A DNA stretch of 35,390 nucleotides from Herbinix sp. (GCA_029256105.1 JAQSYO010000034.1:1-35390), one strand, 5' to 3'. Counted from the first letter of the stretch, positions 16,220-25,618 are shown. Numbers and translations are program-made. The notes: generated by a model not told the origin, from the sequence alone.

Positions 16220-16818
16220 GTTTAAGCACCTCCTGCATTTTATCCGGGCAAGTTTATGTACTCAACTATACTCACTGTATGTATTACAAATACAATTGTC
16301 TTTCTAAGAAAGATATACTATCATATATTTATTTATATTGCAATACCCTTTTACTATGTTCAATATAAAAAATAAATATTTGTAACTTATGCTTGAAACA
16401 CATAGGATAAATATAAATATTTTTGTATAAAAATTAATAACTATATTATGTTCAAGCGCCTTTGCCCGGTCCACATTCAATTTTATTACAAGTGTCCCTA
16501 AACTTCCAGCTTTTTTATCATTTAACATGCTTCTTTTCGCATTTTAATTAAAATTCTCGTTCTACTGACATTATCTTACGATTTAAATCTTATCTTATAT
16601 ATTTTAAATTCTCCTTACGCCTTTCTCTTTTAGCCTTTCTCCTTTCGCCTTGCTCCTTTATCCTTTACCTATTATACTTCTTTGTCCACTATTTCCTACA
16701 TACTTTAAATTCATATACTCCCTACTCCCTACATTCATATTTTCTTTCATATATTTTCATGATTAACTTCATTCCATATTCTATACTCTATATTAAATAT
16801 TAAATTCGATAAACTAAA
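16220..16818. other. Gene-poor AT-rich gap upstream of the hom operon
   Basis: I see no supportable gene. A 74-codon frame at 16304-16528 has a weak binding site and a low-complexity Ile/Phe/Tyr tail. The gap is very AT-rich and contains pyrimidine-rich 14-bp repeats at 16619-16674 and further CT-rich text to about 16740. Confidence 0.6.
16619..16674. repeat. Four degenerate 14-bp pyrimidine-rich units
   Basis: Consecutive 14-mers begin GCCTTTCTC, GCCTTTCTC, GCCTTGCTC and TCCTTTACC at 16619, 16633, 16647 and 16661. The strand is almost entirely C and T. Function is unknown. Confidence 0.65.
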
Positions 16819-16819
16819 A

Positions 16820-17015
16820 AGGCTGCTGTTGGGCGGCAGGCACAGGGTGAGTACCGGAACATGTTTTTCGTATGCAGGACACACGAGCGAAATTGTACGA
16901 ATCGGTGAGACATAGGTTTTTATGTCTCCTCCGATACGAACAATTTCGCTCGTGTGTCCTGCATTCGAAAATACATGCCGGTACTCACCCTGTGCCTGCC
17001 GCCCAACAGCAGCCT
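16820..17015. repeat. Giant near-perfect palindrome (95-bp arms)
   Basis: Arms 16820-16914 and 16921-17015 surround a 6-nt loop (GGTTTT). Alignment shows only a few mismatches and two single-base gaps. The arms are clearly richer in G and C than the flanks. It begins 18 bp after the ABC ATPase stop. On the minus strand the last stem bases AGCC run into TTTTTAGTTT, so the RNA could act as a very large terminator or 3' stabiliser. No target-site duplication is obvious. A non-autonomous mobile element (MITE or ERIC-like) is an alternative. Confidence 0.93.
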
Positions 17016-17032
17016 CACAATCTATCCCCACA

Positions 17033-17755
17033 CTACAATATCTTAGAAAGAAACTCCTTCAATCTAGGATGTGTAGGATTATCAAAAAATTCATTTGGTG
17101 TGTTTTGCTCTACAATCATACCCTCATCCATAAAAAGCACACGAGTAGCAACCTTCTTCGCAAATCTCATCTCATGAGTAACCACTACCATCGTCATTCC
17201 CTCGTCTGCTAACTGAGCCATAAGATCAAGTACTTCACCCACCATCTCAGGATCAAGTGCAGAGGTAGGTTCATCAAATAACATGACATCTGGATTCATA
17301 GCTAAGGCACGAATGATTGCAATACGCTGCTTCTGCCCACCAGATAACTGGTTTGGATATGCGTCCGCTTTCTCAGTTAAGCCTATTCGCTTTAATAATT
17401 CATACGCTTTCTGCTCTGCTTCCGACTTTGACATAATACCTAGTTTAATCGGAGACAAAGTGATATTTTCTAATACTGTTAAATGAGGAAATAGGTTGAA
17501 TTGTTGAAACACCATACCCATCTTGCAGCGGATACGATTAATATCCGTCTTTTTATCCGTAATATTTTCCTCTTCAAACCATATCTCTCCACCGGTGGGA
17601 ACTTCTAATAAATTTAAGCATCGCAAAAAGGTTGATTTTCCAGAACCAGAGGGTCCAATGACAACTACCTTTTCACCTTTTTCAATTGTTTCATTTATCC
17701 CGTTTAAAACCATATGGGTACCAAATGCTTTTTTTAAATTCTTAGTGACGATCAC
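17033..17755 (-). CDS. Polar amino acid ABC transporter ATP-binding protein
   Basis: The cytoplasmic ATPase of a GlnQ/ArtP/HisP-type importer. The 240-residue protein has Walker [10 protein letters not shown] (about 34-42), the Q-loop [16 protein letters not shown], signature LSGGQKQR (about 137-144) and Walker [15 protein letters not shown] (about 157-170), with the switch His in VVVTHEM. I place the start at GTG (MIVTKNL) with GGAGG 9-10 nt upstream; a TTG 21 nt earlier overlaps that site. It overlaps the permease by 14 nt, so translation is likely coupled. The giant palindrome follows 18 bp after the stop. Confidence 0.94.
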   Translation of the reverse strand: MIVTKNLKKAFGTHMVLNGINETIEKGEKVVVIGPSGSGKSTFLRCLNLLEVPTGGEIWFEEENITDKKTDINRIRCKMGMVFQQFNLFPHLTVLENITLSPIKLGIMSKSEAEQKAYELLKRIGLTEKADAYPNQLSGGQKQRIAIIRALAMNPDVMLFDEPTSALDPEMVGEVLDLMAQLADEGMTMVVVTHEMRFAKKVATRVLFMDEGMIVEQNTPNEFFDNPTHPRLKEFLSKIL

Positions 17756-18452
17756 CTCTAGCCAACCTCCTTTCAAATACTGCTAATAATTTAGACAATC
17801 CCATTACCATGATTAAATAGCAAGCCGCTGCTATAATCAGTGGCGGTAGAATATCCCAAGTTCTGGAGCCAATGTATTGTGCGGCCTTAGTCAAATCAGT
17901 AACTGCGATTACACCTGCTACAGAAGTCTCTTTAATCAACACAATAAATTCATTACCCAATGCAGGAAGAATATTCTTAATTGCTTGAGGTAAAATAATA
18001 AGGCGCATTGTCTGCATGTAATTAAGACCTAAGGAACGACCAGCTTCCATCTGTCCTCGGTCAATGGATTCAATACCTGCTCGGATAATTTCAGATACAT
18101 AAGCTCCTGAGTTAATACCAAAACATACAGCACCAACAATTAATTCATTCGTATTTCTTGAAGTGAAAACAAGATTGTAAATGATTAAAAGCTGCACCAT
18201 TAAAGGGGTTCCCCTAATAATATTAATATAAATATTACAAATGGCTGTCAGCCACCTCATTTTAGAATTTGCTGCTGATACTTTCACGACTGCTACAACA
18301 ATACCAATTGCAATACCTAATATAATTGCTAGCAATGAAATTAAAATAGTAACCTTAAGTCCGCCAAGATATGCCAAATATCTTTGATCCGGTATAAGGG
18401 CGTTATAAAAAGACTGATATAATTTATCAAACCAAGAGATAATATTATCCAA
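17742..18452 (-). CDS. Polar amino acid ABC transporter permease
   Basis: A His/Glu/Gln/Arg-type inner-membrane permease of 236 residues. About five helices are visible, with the family segment [15 protein letters not shown] and the EAA-like cytoplasmic loop [25 protein letters not shown] that docks on the ATPase. The start is a TTG (MDNIISWF) with AGGAGG 8 nt upstream; an in-frame alternative start 21 nt earlier would lie before this site. The binding protein gene precedes it by about 110 bp with a small hairpin between. One permease gene implies a homodimer. Confidence 0.94.
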   Translation of the reverse strand: MDNIISWFDKLYQSFYNALIPDQRYLAYLGGLKVTILISLLAIILGIAIGIVVAVVKVSAANSKMRWLTAICNIYINIIRGTPLMVQLLIIYNLVFTSRNTNELIVGAVCFGINSGAYVSEIIRAGIESIDRGQMEAGRSLGLNYMQTMRLIILPQAIKNILPALGNEFIVLIKETSVAGVIAVTDLTKAAQYIGSRTWDILPPLIIAAACYLIMVMGLSKLLAVFERRLARGDRH

Positions 18453-18494
18453 CTTCTTCCCTCCTGTATACAAAGAATGTTATTCGTAAAAATA

Positions 18495-18528
18495 AAGATA
18501 GAGGCTGTTCATAAAGATAACAGCCCCC
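18495..18528 (-). terminator. Weak hairpin between binding protein and permease genes
   Basis: GGCTGTT pairs with AACAGCC around 9 nt, followed on the minus strand by an interrupted T-rich text (TCTATCTTTATTTTT). Such sites often lower permease expression relative to the binding protein. A stability role is equally possible. Confidence 0.55.
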
Positions 18529-18563
18529 TATAATTCTAGTAAGTTACAATATTATCCAGTAGC

Positions 18564-19304
18564 TTATTTGGCAGTGTGATTTGCAGTAAACTCGTCAATT
18601 TTCCCATCATCCTTTAATTGTTGGATAACGGTATTAATCTCCTCTAACAGTTTTGTATTTCCTTTTTTAACTGCAATTGCGTACTTATCTTGAAATAATG
18701 CTCCATCAAGGATCGCTAATTGATCATTGCCTGCTACTAACTCTTCTGCAGGATATTGATCCATAACGATGCAATCAATCTTATTATTCTTTAAATCTTC
18801 TGCTGCCTGAGCAAACTTTGTATATCGTTTTATCTCTTTCGCTTCAATATTAGACTCAACATAGAAGTCCGCAATATTTCCTTGCTGTACGCCGATAATC
18901 TTTCCTGCCAAATCATCCACAGAAGCCACCGTAGCACTATCCTTGTTTACAACGACAACTTCAGTTGAATCAACATAATCACTGGAGAAGTCCATAATCT
19001 TTTCACGTTCTGGATCTACTGATACACCTGCAGCCACAAAATCAACAGTACCATTTTGCACTGCTGCCAAAGCACCATCAAAGTCCATGTTCTTAATAAC
19101 AAGTTCCTTACCTAAGCTATCAGCAATTGCCTTTGCAATATCCATATCAACACCTACAACCTTATCACCCTCCATATATTCATAAGGAGCAAATCCAGCT
19201 TCTGTACCAACAATCAAGGTGTCATCATTTTTACTTCCACAGCCTACAAACATGGTTGCAGCCATAACTGAAACCATCATCATACTTACTATCTTCTTTT
19301 TCAT
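18564..19304 (-). CDS. Amino acid ABC transporter substrate-binding lipoprotein
   Basis: The secreted receptor of the importer. The 246-residue protein has a lipoprotein signal (MKKKIVSMMMVSVMAATMFV) with lipobox FVGC, Cys at about residue 22. The mature part starts TLIVGTEAGFAPYEY, then has VVGVDMDIAKAIADSLG and FVAAGVSVDPEREKIMDFS, all typical of family 3 (SBP_bac_3) receptors for polar amino acids. The ligand cannot be told from sequence. The ATG has GGAGG 7-8 nt upstream. The 5' region holds a duplicated AAGTAAGACC motif that could be an operator. Confidence 0.94.
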   Translation of the reverse strand: MKKKIVSMMMVSVMAATMFVGCGSKNDDTLIVGTEAGFAPYEYMEGDKVVGVDMDIAKAIADSLGKELVIKNMDFDGALAAVQNGTVDFVAAGVSVDPEREKIMDFSSDYVDSTEVVVVNKDSATVASVDDLAGKIIGVQQGNIADFYVESNIEAKEIKRYTKFAQAAEDLKNNKIDCIVMDQYPAEELVAGNDQLAILDGALFQDKYAIAVKKGNTKLLEEINTVIQQLKDDGKIDEFTANHTAK

Positions 19305-19325
19305 ATACAATCCTCCAGATTCTTT

Positions 19326-19425
19326 CAGAGGTTATAAACCTCTATATTTTTATGAGGTCTTACTTCCTCTATGTTTTAGGAGGTTTCCCTCCCAATTTAT
19401 ATGGTCTTACTTTGAATATCAGAGT
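19326..19425 (-). promoter_or_regulatory. Structured leader with duplicated motif upstream of the binding protein
   Basis: On the minus strand AAGTAAGACC occurs twice about 51 bp apart, followed each time by text containing ATAAA. Small hairpins GGGAGGG/CCTCC and AGAGGTT/AACCTCT lie beside them. A possible promoter TTGATA-18 bp-TATTCA lies just upstream. Regulatory meaning is inferred. Confidence 0.35.
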
Positions 19426-19452
19426 ATCACCCTTTATATCAATTTGTAATGA

Positions 19453-19908
19453 TTATTTCTTTATTGCCTTTATTTTATTTTGTTCTTCCTCTGACAATAT
19501 TCCATCATGGTCTAAGATAATAGCTAGCCCGTCATGAATATTCGTCACAGATTTTAAATAGGAGGTATCTTTGCTCTTCACAATAGATGGTACTTCATTT
19601 AATTGCTCCGGCTCAAATTGAACTATTTCTACCATTTGATCCACTTCATAGGCGATTAAAATCCCGTTAGAAGTCGTAATGATAAATCTGGTGTTATCGT
19701 CCGGTACTATATCTTCTAGTCCAAACTTTCTACGTAAACTGTATACCGGAATGACATCCCCTCTTAATCTTATAATGCCCTTAAGGTTCTTTGGCAAATT
19801 CGCTACCAGTTCAATGGTAATAAACTTCTCAATCGTATTAACTTCCATAATATCAAGTCCGTACTCTTCTTCTCCAAGCTTAAAAATTGCTTGCTTTGTG
19901 CTTTGCAT
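19453..19908 (-). CDS. cheW: CheW-like chemotaxis coupling protein
   Basis: CheW links chemoreceptors to the CheA kinase at the membrane. The 151-residue protein covers one CheW domain: IFKLGEEEYGLDIMEVNTIEKF at the start, then IIRLRGDVIPVYSLRRKFG with the conserved RG turn, then ILIAYEVDQMVEIVQF and a helical tail (SEEEQNKIKAIKK). No CheA or receptor gene is in the window, so it is an orphan copy. It starts 32 bp after prfB and has GGAGGG before the ATG, so it is probably translated from the secA-prfB transcript. Confidence 0.9.
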   Translation of the reverse strand: MQSTKQAIFKLGEEEYGLDIMEVNTIEKFITIELVANLPKNLKGIIRLRGDVIPVYSLRRKFGLEDIVPDDNTRFIITTSNGILIAYEVDQMVEIVQFEPEQLNEVPSIVKSKDTSYLKSVTNIHDGLAIILDHDGILSEEEQNKIKAIKK

Positions 19909-19940
19909 AGTTACCCTCCTTTAAGGAATTCTTGCTATGT

Positions 19941-21051
19941 TTATTTATTCTGTGCAATCCATTTTAAATAAGCATTGATAAACGGATCAAGGTTTCCATC
20001 CAATACATTTATTGCATTTCCTACTTCTTCATTTGTACGGTGGTCTTTTACTAATGTATACGGCTGCATAACATAAGATCTAATCTGACTGCCCCAACCA
20101 ATTTCCTTTGTTTCACCACGTATCCCTGATAATTTATCCAGATTTTCTTGTTGTTTCAAAAGATATAATTTGGCTTTTAGCATCTTCATTGCTTTATCTT
20201 TGTTCTGAAGCTGAGAACGTTCATTCTGACATTGTACTACAATATTGGTCGGGAGATGCGTAATACGTATTGCTGAGGAGGTCTTATTAACGTGCTGTCC
20301 ACCGGCCCCACTGGAACGGAAGGTATCCACTCTTATTTCTTCCTCATCAATCTCGATACCCATATCCTCTTCAATATCTGGCATAACATCGCAGGAAACA
20401 AAGGAGGTCTGTCTTTTCCCCGCTGCATTAAACGGAGAAATGCGGACCAAACGATGCACTCCTCGTTCTGATTTCAAATGCCCATACGCATTAATACCGT
20501 TTATCTGAAGTGTTACTGATTTTAAGCCCGCTTCTTCACCATCCAAAAAGTCTATCATTTCTGTAGAGTAACCCTTTTTATCTGCCCATCTCTGATACAT
20601 ACGGCACAGCATACTAGCCCAGTCGCAGCTTTCCGTACCACCTGCACCTGCATGTAGCGTAATAATTGCATTGTATTTATCGTATTCGCCCGATAATAAC
20701 GTCTCCAGCTTAAGCTCTTCAAGGTCATTAATGAATATTTTTAAAGCCTCATCAATTTCAGGTATTAAACTCTCATCATTTTCTTCATATCCCATCTGGA
20801 TCAAGGTTTGCACATCTTCATATTTTCCTCTCAGATGTCCATACTCCTCAATGGTATCCTTCAGGTTTTTTAATTCCTTCATGAGACCTTGTGCCTTATC
20901 TGCATTATCCCAAAACTTGGGTTCTTCCATTGTTTGTTCGATTTCTCTTACCCGCAAGCTTTTTCCTGCAAGGTCAAAGTGAATCCCCCACTTCAATCAA
21001 TGGCTTCTCATACGTACTCAGTGTATATTTATACTGATCTAATTCTACCAC
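19941..21051 (-). CDS. prfB: Peptide chain release factor 2 with programmed +1 frameshift
   Basis: RF2 ends translation at UGA and UAA. The gene is in two frames. The first runs from GTG at 21051 (MVELDQYKYTL) for 25 codons to an in-frame CTT TGA C at 20979-20974. A +1 slip on CTT then continues as DLAGKSLRVREIEQ in the long frame to 19941, giving about 369 residues. RF2 marks are visible: the SPF stop-codon tripeptide (VRISPFNAAG) and SGAGGQHVN peptidyl-transferase loop. GGGGG precedes the slip site. GAGGTG lies 7 nt before the GTG; a TTG one codon earlier is an alternative start. It follows secA by 80 bp, a common gene order. Confidence 0.95.
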
Positions 21052-21131
21052 CAAATCACCTCTTTAACTGTATTATATATTACTTGTTATAAAAATTCAA
21101 TATAATTTGCATATAAATGCATAAAAAACGA

Positions 21132-23699
21132 TTATGCATTTCTTCCACAGCATTGTTTATATTTTCTTCCACTGCCACAAGGACATGGATCGTTTGGTTG
21201 TATTTTTTTGCCAGTCCTTCTGATCGGAGCATTCGCAACACTATCATCTCTATTTGTACCTGTAACCTTAGCAACCTGCTCTCTTTCCACTTTTTGCTCA
21301 ATACGAACATGGAGCAGCGCTTTGATGGTATCTTCTCGGATCGCATCAATCATTTCATCAAACATCTCAAAGCCCTGGAACTTATACTCAATGATCGGTT
21401 GACGCTGTCCATAAGCCTGCAAGCCAATTCCTTGACGCAGCTGATCCATATCATCAATATGATCCATCCATTTGCGGTCAATAACCTTTAACAAAATTAC
21501 ACGCTCAATTTCTCTGATCTGTTCTGTTTCCGGGAATTCTAATTCTTTTTCTTCATAAAGCTTGACTGCATCTTCCTTTAACTTTTGAATCAAGTCATTT
21601 TTCTTCATATTCTTTGTCTGGCTTGAATCGACTTTAGGAAGTGGAATAATCGGTAAAAGAAGATCGTTTAAATCATTTAAACCCCATTCCTCTGGATTTT
21701 GATCATCGCTGATGCTTGTATTAACGCTATCTTCCACTGTATCAGTAAGCATACGATAAATTGTATCACGCATACTTTCACCATCAAGTACTCTTCTTCG
21801 CTCAGCATAAATAATCTCTCTTTGCTCATTATTTACTTGATCATACTCTAACAAATTTTTTCTGATGCCGTAGTTATTGTTTTCTATTCTCTTCTGGGCT
21901 TTTTCGATCGCATTTGATAGCATCTTATGTTCTATCTGCTCACCTTCCGGCATGCCGAGAGAATTAAAGATACTCATTAAACGATCTGAACCGAATAAGC
22001 GCATTAAATCATCTTCCAAAGAAATGAAGAAGCGGGATTCACCGGGGTCACCTTGTCTACCGGCACGTCCACGTAACTGGTTATCAATACGTCTTGCCTC
22101 ATGACGTTCTGTACCGATTATTTTAAGTCCACCTGCTTCAACTACACCTTCCCCAAGCTTAATATCAGTACCACGTCCTGCCATGTTGGTTGCAATCGTA
22201 ACTGCACCAAACTGGCCTGCATCTGCAACGATTTCTGCTTCTAATTCATGGAATTTTGCATTCAAAACCTTGTGAGGAATATTAAGCTTCTTTAAAATAC
22301 CGCTAATTTCTTCAGAGGACTCAATTGTAATAGTACCAACCAAAACTGGCTGTCCTTTTTTATGAGATTCAATTACTTCGTTGATAATCGAGCTCAACTT
22401 TTCTTTTCGCGTCTTATAAACTGCATCCTGACGGTCAATACGAGCAACCGGTTGATTCGTAGGAACTTCAATAACATCCATTCCGTAAATTTCACGGAAC
22501 TCCTTCTCTTCTGTCAACGCTGTACCTGTCATACCACATTTCTTCGCATATTTATTAAAGAAATTCTGGAAGGTGATGGTTGCTAATGTCTTGCTTTCTC
22601 TTTTTACCTTTACATTTTCTTTTGCTTCGATTGCTTGATGTAAACCATCACTATAACGTCTTCCGGGCATAATACGACCGGTAAATTCATCGACAATCAA
22701 TACTTCATCTTCTTTAACTACATAATCCTTGTCCCTAAACATTAAATTATGCGCTCTTAATGCAAGAATGATATTATGCTGAATCTCCAAATTCTCCGGA
22801 TCCGCCAAATTCTCAAGATTAAAGAAATGCTCAACCTTTTTTACACCATCTGCTGTAAGGTGAACATTCTTTTCCTTCTCATTTACAACAAAGTCACCCT
22901 CTTCTTCCACTTCTTCTTTCATGAGGGCTGCCATCTTGGTAAGATCACCACTATCTTTACCTTTTGTTAATTGTCTGGCTAAAATATCGCATACACGGTA
23001 CAACTCAGTAGATTTACCACTTTGTCCGGAAATAATCAAAGGAGTTCTTGCTTCATCAATCAAAACAGAGTCCACCTCATCGATGATCGCAAAATGCAAA
23101 TCACGCTGTACCAATTGCTCTTTATAGATAACCATATTGTCTCTTAGATAATCAAATCCTAACTCATTATTGGTAGCGTAAGTTATATCACATGCATATG
23201 CAGCTCTACGCTCTTCCTTTTCCATACTGTTCAATATAACTCCGACTTTTAATCCTAGGAACTCATGAATTTGCCCCATCCACTCGGAGTCACGCTTTGC
23301 TAAGTAATCATTAACCGTTACCAAATGAACACCTTTACCTTCTAAAGCGTTTAAATAAGCAGGTAAGGTAGAGGTTAAGGTCTTACCTTCACCGGTACGC
23401 ATTTCTGTAATTCTTCCTTGATGAAGAATTACACCACCAATTAACTGAACACGGAAATGTCTTTGCCCGATTGATCTTTTGGCAGCTTCCCTTACAGTAG
23501 CATAAGCTTCTACCAATATATCATCTAGCGTTTCTCCATTCTTTAATCTGTTTTTAAACTCTATTGTTTTAGCTTTTAATGCCTCATCTGAAAGCTTTGT
23601 ATATTCCGGTTCTAGTGCTTCAATCTGATCAACGATTGGTAAAACTCGTTTAACTTCGCGTTCACTATGAGTTCCAAATACCTTTTCTATTAATCCCAT
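21132..23699 (-). CDS. secA: Preprotein translocase ATPase SecA
   Basis: SecA drives proteins through SecYEG. The 855-residue protein has Walker A MRTGEGKT (100-107), the DEAD-like [17 protein letters not shown], the cross-linking domain, [19 protein letters not shown], motif [17 protein letters not shown] and [12 protein letters not shown]. The C-terminal zinc tail [13 protein letters not shown] (839-851) is present, so this is the full housekeeping type (SecA1). The ATG has GGAG about 10 nt upstream. A promoter is at 23753-23781, and a hairpin separates it from hpf. Confidence 0.98.
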   Translation of the reverse strand: MGLIEKVFGTHSEREVKRVLPIVDQIEALEPEYTKLSDEALKAKTIEFKNRLKNGETLDDILVEAYATVREAAKRSIGQRHFRVQLIGGVILHQGRITEMRTGEGKTLTSTLPAYLNALEGKGVHLVTVNDYLAKRDSEWMGQIHEFLGLKVGVILNSMEKEERRAAYACDITYATNNELGFDYLRDNMVIYKEQLVQRDLHFAIIDEVDSVLIDEARTPLIISGQSGKSTELYRVCDILARQLTKGKDSGDLTKMAALMKEEVEEEGDFVVNEKEKNVHLTADGVKKVEHFFNLENLADPENLEIQHNIILALRAHNLMFRDKDYVVKEDEVLIVDEFTGRIMPGRRYSDGLHQAIEAKENVKVKRESKTLATITFQNFFNKYAKKCGMTGTALTEEKEFREIYGMDVIEVPTNQPVARIDRQDAVYKTRKEKLSSIINEVIESHKKGQPVLVGTITIESSEEISGILKKLNIPHKVLNAKFHELEAEIVADAGQFGAVTIATNMAGRGTDIKLGEGVVEAGGLKIIGTERHEARRIDNQLRGRAGRQGDPGESRFFISLEDDLMRLFGSDRLMSIFNSLGMPEGEQIEHKMLSNAIEKAQKRIENNNYGIRKNLLEYDQVNNEQREIIYAERRRVLDGESMRDTIYRMLTDTVEDSVNTSISDDQNPEEWGLNDLNDLLLPIIPLPKVDSSQTKNMKKNDLIQKLKEDAVKLYEEKELEFPETEQIREIERVILLKVIDRKWMDHIDDMDQLRQGIGLQAYGQRQPIIEYKFQGFEMFDEMIDAIREDTIKALLHVRIEQKVEREQVAKVTGTNRDDSVANAPIRRTGKKIQPNDPCPCGSGRKYKQCCGRNA

Positions 23700-23752
23700 T
23701 TTATATTCACTCCTATATAATTACATATTCGATCCAAAATCGTTCACCTAGT

Positions 23753-23781
23753 ATTGTAACATTTACCTTGACACTATTCAA
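23753..23781 (-). promoter_or_regulatory. Probable sigma-A promoter of secA
   Basis: On the minus strand TTGAAT (23781-23776) and TACAAT (23758-23753) are 17 bp apart, about 55 bp ahead of the secA ATG. Confidence 0.6.
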
Positions 23782-23840
23782 CCTAATTTTATTTCATGCC
23801 ATAAAATCGCAATATTGGTAGATGCTTTAATTTTATTGGA

Positions 23841-23886
23841 TTTAGAAAGGGGTCGCTTTGGCTTTTACACCAAAACGACCCCCCTA
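23841..23886 (-). terminator. Terminator between hpf and secA
   Basis: GGGGTCGTTTTGG pairs with CCAAAGCGACCCC (one G-T type mismatch) around an 8-nt loop, then TTTCTAAA follows on the minus strand. It lies 50-95 bp after the hpf stop. The T run is short, but the stem is strong. Confidence 0.8.
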
Positions 23887-23937
23887 TTATTTAATTTTAT
23901 TGTATTAATCTTTCCTACTAATCTTTTTATGCTCCGA

Positions 23938-24465
23938 TTAGAATTCTGGCTCAATAAGTCCGTACGTATTCCCTTTTCTTTTGTATACTACATTAACCTC
24001 GTCCGTCTGTGAATTACGGAATACATAAAAATTATGTCCTAGCAATTCCATCTGTACGCAAGCTTCCTCTGCATCCATCGGTTTAATCGCAAAACGCTTA
24101 GTTTTCACAATCTTGATGGTGTCATCCTCATAATAGTCGTCTTCCATGAATGCTTGGTTAAAGTTTGAGGACGCCTGTTTATGATCTATTAATTTATTCT
24201 TGTATTTTCTTAACTGACGCTCAATAATCTCCTCCACCAAATCAATGGATACATACATATCATTGCTTACCTGCTCTGCTCTAATAATATTTCCCTTTAC
24301 AGGTATCGTTACTTCGATTTTCTGTCTTTCTTTCTCAACGCTCAGTGTCACATGGATTTCTGTGTCAGGAGTAAAGTATCTCTCGAGTTTACCGATCTTT
24401 TCATATACAGCCGTTTTTAAGCCTTCTGTTACATCAATATTCTTACCGCTGATTATATAACGCAT
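23938..24465 (-). CDS. hpf: Long-form ribosome hibernation promoting factor
   Basis: Long HPF binds the 30S subunit and makes 100S ribosome dimers in slow growth. The 175-residue protein has the N-terminal RaiA/HPF domain (MRYIISGKNIDVTEGLKTAVYEK to about 100, with EIHVTLSVEKERQKIEVTI) and the C-terminal dimerisation domain (IVKTKRFAIKPMDAEEACVQMELLGHNFYVF). The C-terminal domain defines the long form. I chose ATG at 24465 because AAAGGAG lies 9 nt upstream; an earlier TTG directly touches that site. A good promoter lies 60-85 bp upstream. Confidence 0.96.
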   Translation of the reverse strand: MRYIISGKNIDVTEGLKTAVYEKIGKLERYFTPDTEIHVTLSVEKERQKIEVTIPVKGNIIRAEQVSNDMYVSIDLVEEIIERQLRKYKNKLIDHKQASSNFNQAFMEDDYYEDDTIKIVKTKRFAIKPMDAEEACVQMELLGHNFYVFRNSQTDEVNVVYKRKGNTYGLIEPEF

Positions 24466-24521
24466 AATGCCCAACTCCTTTTTGACTTTCTTGTTAGCAT
24501 TAACACTTCTATGCTAGCTTT

Positions 24522-24550
24522 ATTATACCATATGGCAATTGAAGTGACAA
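24522..24550 (-). promoter_or_regulatory. Sigma-A-type promoter of hpf
   Basis: On the minus strand TTGTCA (24550-24545) and TATAAT (24527-24522) are 17 bp apart. The 5' leader would be about 50 nt. Confidence 0.75.
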
Positions 24551-24589
24551 GCTACTTTCATTATAATTGGCAGATGAGTGAAATTTTAT

Positions 24590-25234
24590 AATATAAATCG
24601 ATTCGCATATAACTTCACAAATGTACATATTATTACATTAACTATTGTATATTCTTTATTATTTTGTCATATTTCGATTATTTTTTATCAAATGTTCACT
24701 AGTCGCTACTATTATCCGACAATATAAAAGTCAAGTAGTAAAATTGAAGTTTTTGGCTGGAAATGTCGATTTATCATAAGTTACAAAACGCACTTTCGTT
24801 ATTGACACCTATTTTACTGTGCGACACCGGTAGTTTATTATTGTGGATAATGTGGATAAAACGGTGTATAACTTCCTTTTATCCAAAAACAAGGCTTCTA
24901 GCCTGTGGATAACTTTCTGATAAAATGTCTATAGAATTGGTTAAACACCCTTTTTTTTCCATCTATGGGCTATGTTTTGTGCAATATGTACATGTTCCCC
25001 TTTGTCAATAGGTATTAATGATAATATTTAAGTAAAACATAATATGTGTATAAACACTCAAATTAAATCAATTTACCGTTTATTATATCATTTATCTTAT
25101 AATTTTCAGCCAAAGGCTTATGATGGTGTTGCTAGCGAATTACATCCATTGCAGATACAAATACAAAAGACTATGATAAATATATCATTATTAAAACAAT
25201 ATACTCATCATAGTCCAATAGTACTATATATTCC
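24590..25234. other. AT-rich gap without genes, containing DnaA boxes
   Basis: No supportable gene is present between the hpf promoter and the PilZ gene end. The left part (24590-24720) is extremely AT-rich. The middle carries the DnaA-box cluster annotated separately. The part after 24960 has no recognisable structure beyond AT richness. Confidence 0.7.
24842..24912 (+). promoter_or_regulatory. Cluster of four DnaA boxes
   Basis: Perfect 9-mers TGTGGATAA occur at 24842-24850, 24851-24859 (head to tail) and 24904-24912. TTATCCAAA, an 8/9 match in opposite orientation, lies at 24879-24887. All are complements of, or close to, the DnaA consensus TTATCCACA. Four boxes in 71 bp are far beyond chance. 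No dnaA, dnaN, rpmH or gyr gene is near, so a DnaA-titrating or regulatory cluster is more likely than the main origin. Confidence 0.8.
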
Positions 25235-25618
25235 TTATTCAGTTTGTTTGGTTTCCTCTTTATTCAACTTTTTTTCGTACTTATCCACTTTATCAGCAAG
25301 GAAAGGTGCTAGTCCAACAAATTCTGCTCCATATACTTTGCTATTGTTTTCGGTAATATGTGCTCGAACTATTTGAATAACTACATAAAAAAAATCACCA
25401 TCTCCCAAATTAATACGCCCACGAAAGTAATAGCCGAGTGGAAGACTTGCTTCACTTATAAATCCAATACCGTTTTTTGAAATATCGAAAACCAACACCG
25501 ATGCATTGAGGTCTTTTATAACAATATAATCCTGCTTAAACACCTCATCTACTTCAAGGTGAAGTTCAATATGTAATCTCCTATATCTTCTTCTATCATT
25601 CACATCATTCTCCGGCAT
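25235..25618 (-). CDS. PilZ domain protein, probable c-di-GMP receptor
   Basis: PilZ domains bind cyclic di-GMP and control motility, adhesion or exopolysaccharide. The 127-residue protein is one PilZ domain. It has the RxxxR-type motif in RRRYRR (9-14), the DISKNGIGF form of the (D/N)xSxxG motif (45-53), and YFRGRINLG. A charged tail (DKVDKYEKKLNKEETKQ) follows. The chosen ATG (MPENDVN) has AAAGGAG 8 nt upstream. No neighbour shares the theme, though CheW, YjfB-like and YvyF genes in the window show that the host is probably motile. Confidence 0.9.
   Translation of the reverse strand: MPENDVNDRRRYRRLHIELHLEVDEVFKQDYIVIKDLNASVLVFDISKNGIGFISEASLPLGYYFRGRINLGDGDFFYVVIQIVRAHITENNSKVYGAEFVGLAPFLADKVDKYEKKLNKEETKQTE

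Noticed and set aside
16304..16528. 74-codon minus-strand frame, possible small membrane protein
   Set aside because: The binding site is poor, the composition is that of AT-rich non-coding DNA (Ile, Phe, Tyr, Asn), and nothing in it is recognisable. A decayed gene cannot be excluded.
16820..17212. Open frames through the giant palindrome (including 16747-17031, 16872-17177)
   Set aside because: They are by-products of the palindrome, which reads similarly on both strands, and of the antisense of the ABC ATPase gene.
24590..24912. Chromosomal replication origin oriC
   Set aside because: DnaA boxes next to AT-rich DNA would fit, but no dnaA, dnaN, rpmH or gyrase gene lies within several kilobases, and the neighbours are hpf and a PilZ gene. 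Kept only as a DnaA-box cluster.
25044..25376. 110-codon plus-strand frame in the gap before the PilZ gene
   Set aside because: It overlaps the PilZ gene antisense, lacks a good binding site and has low-complexity composition.
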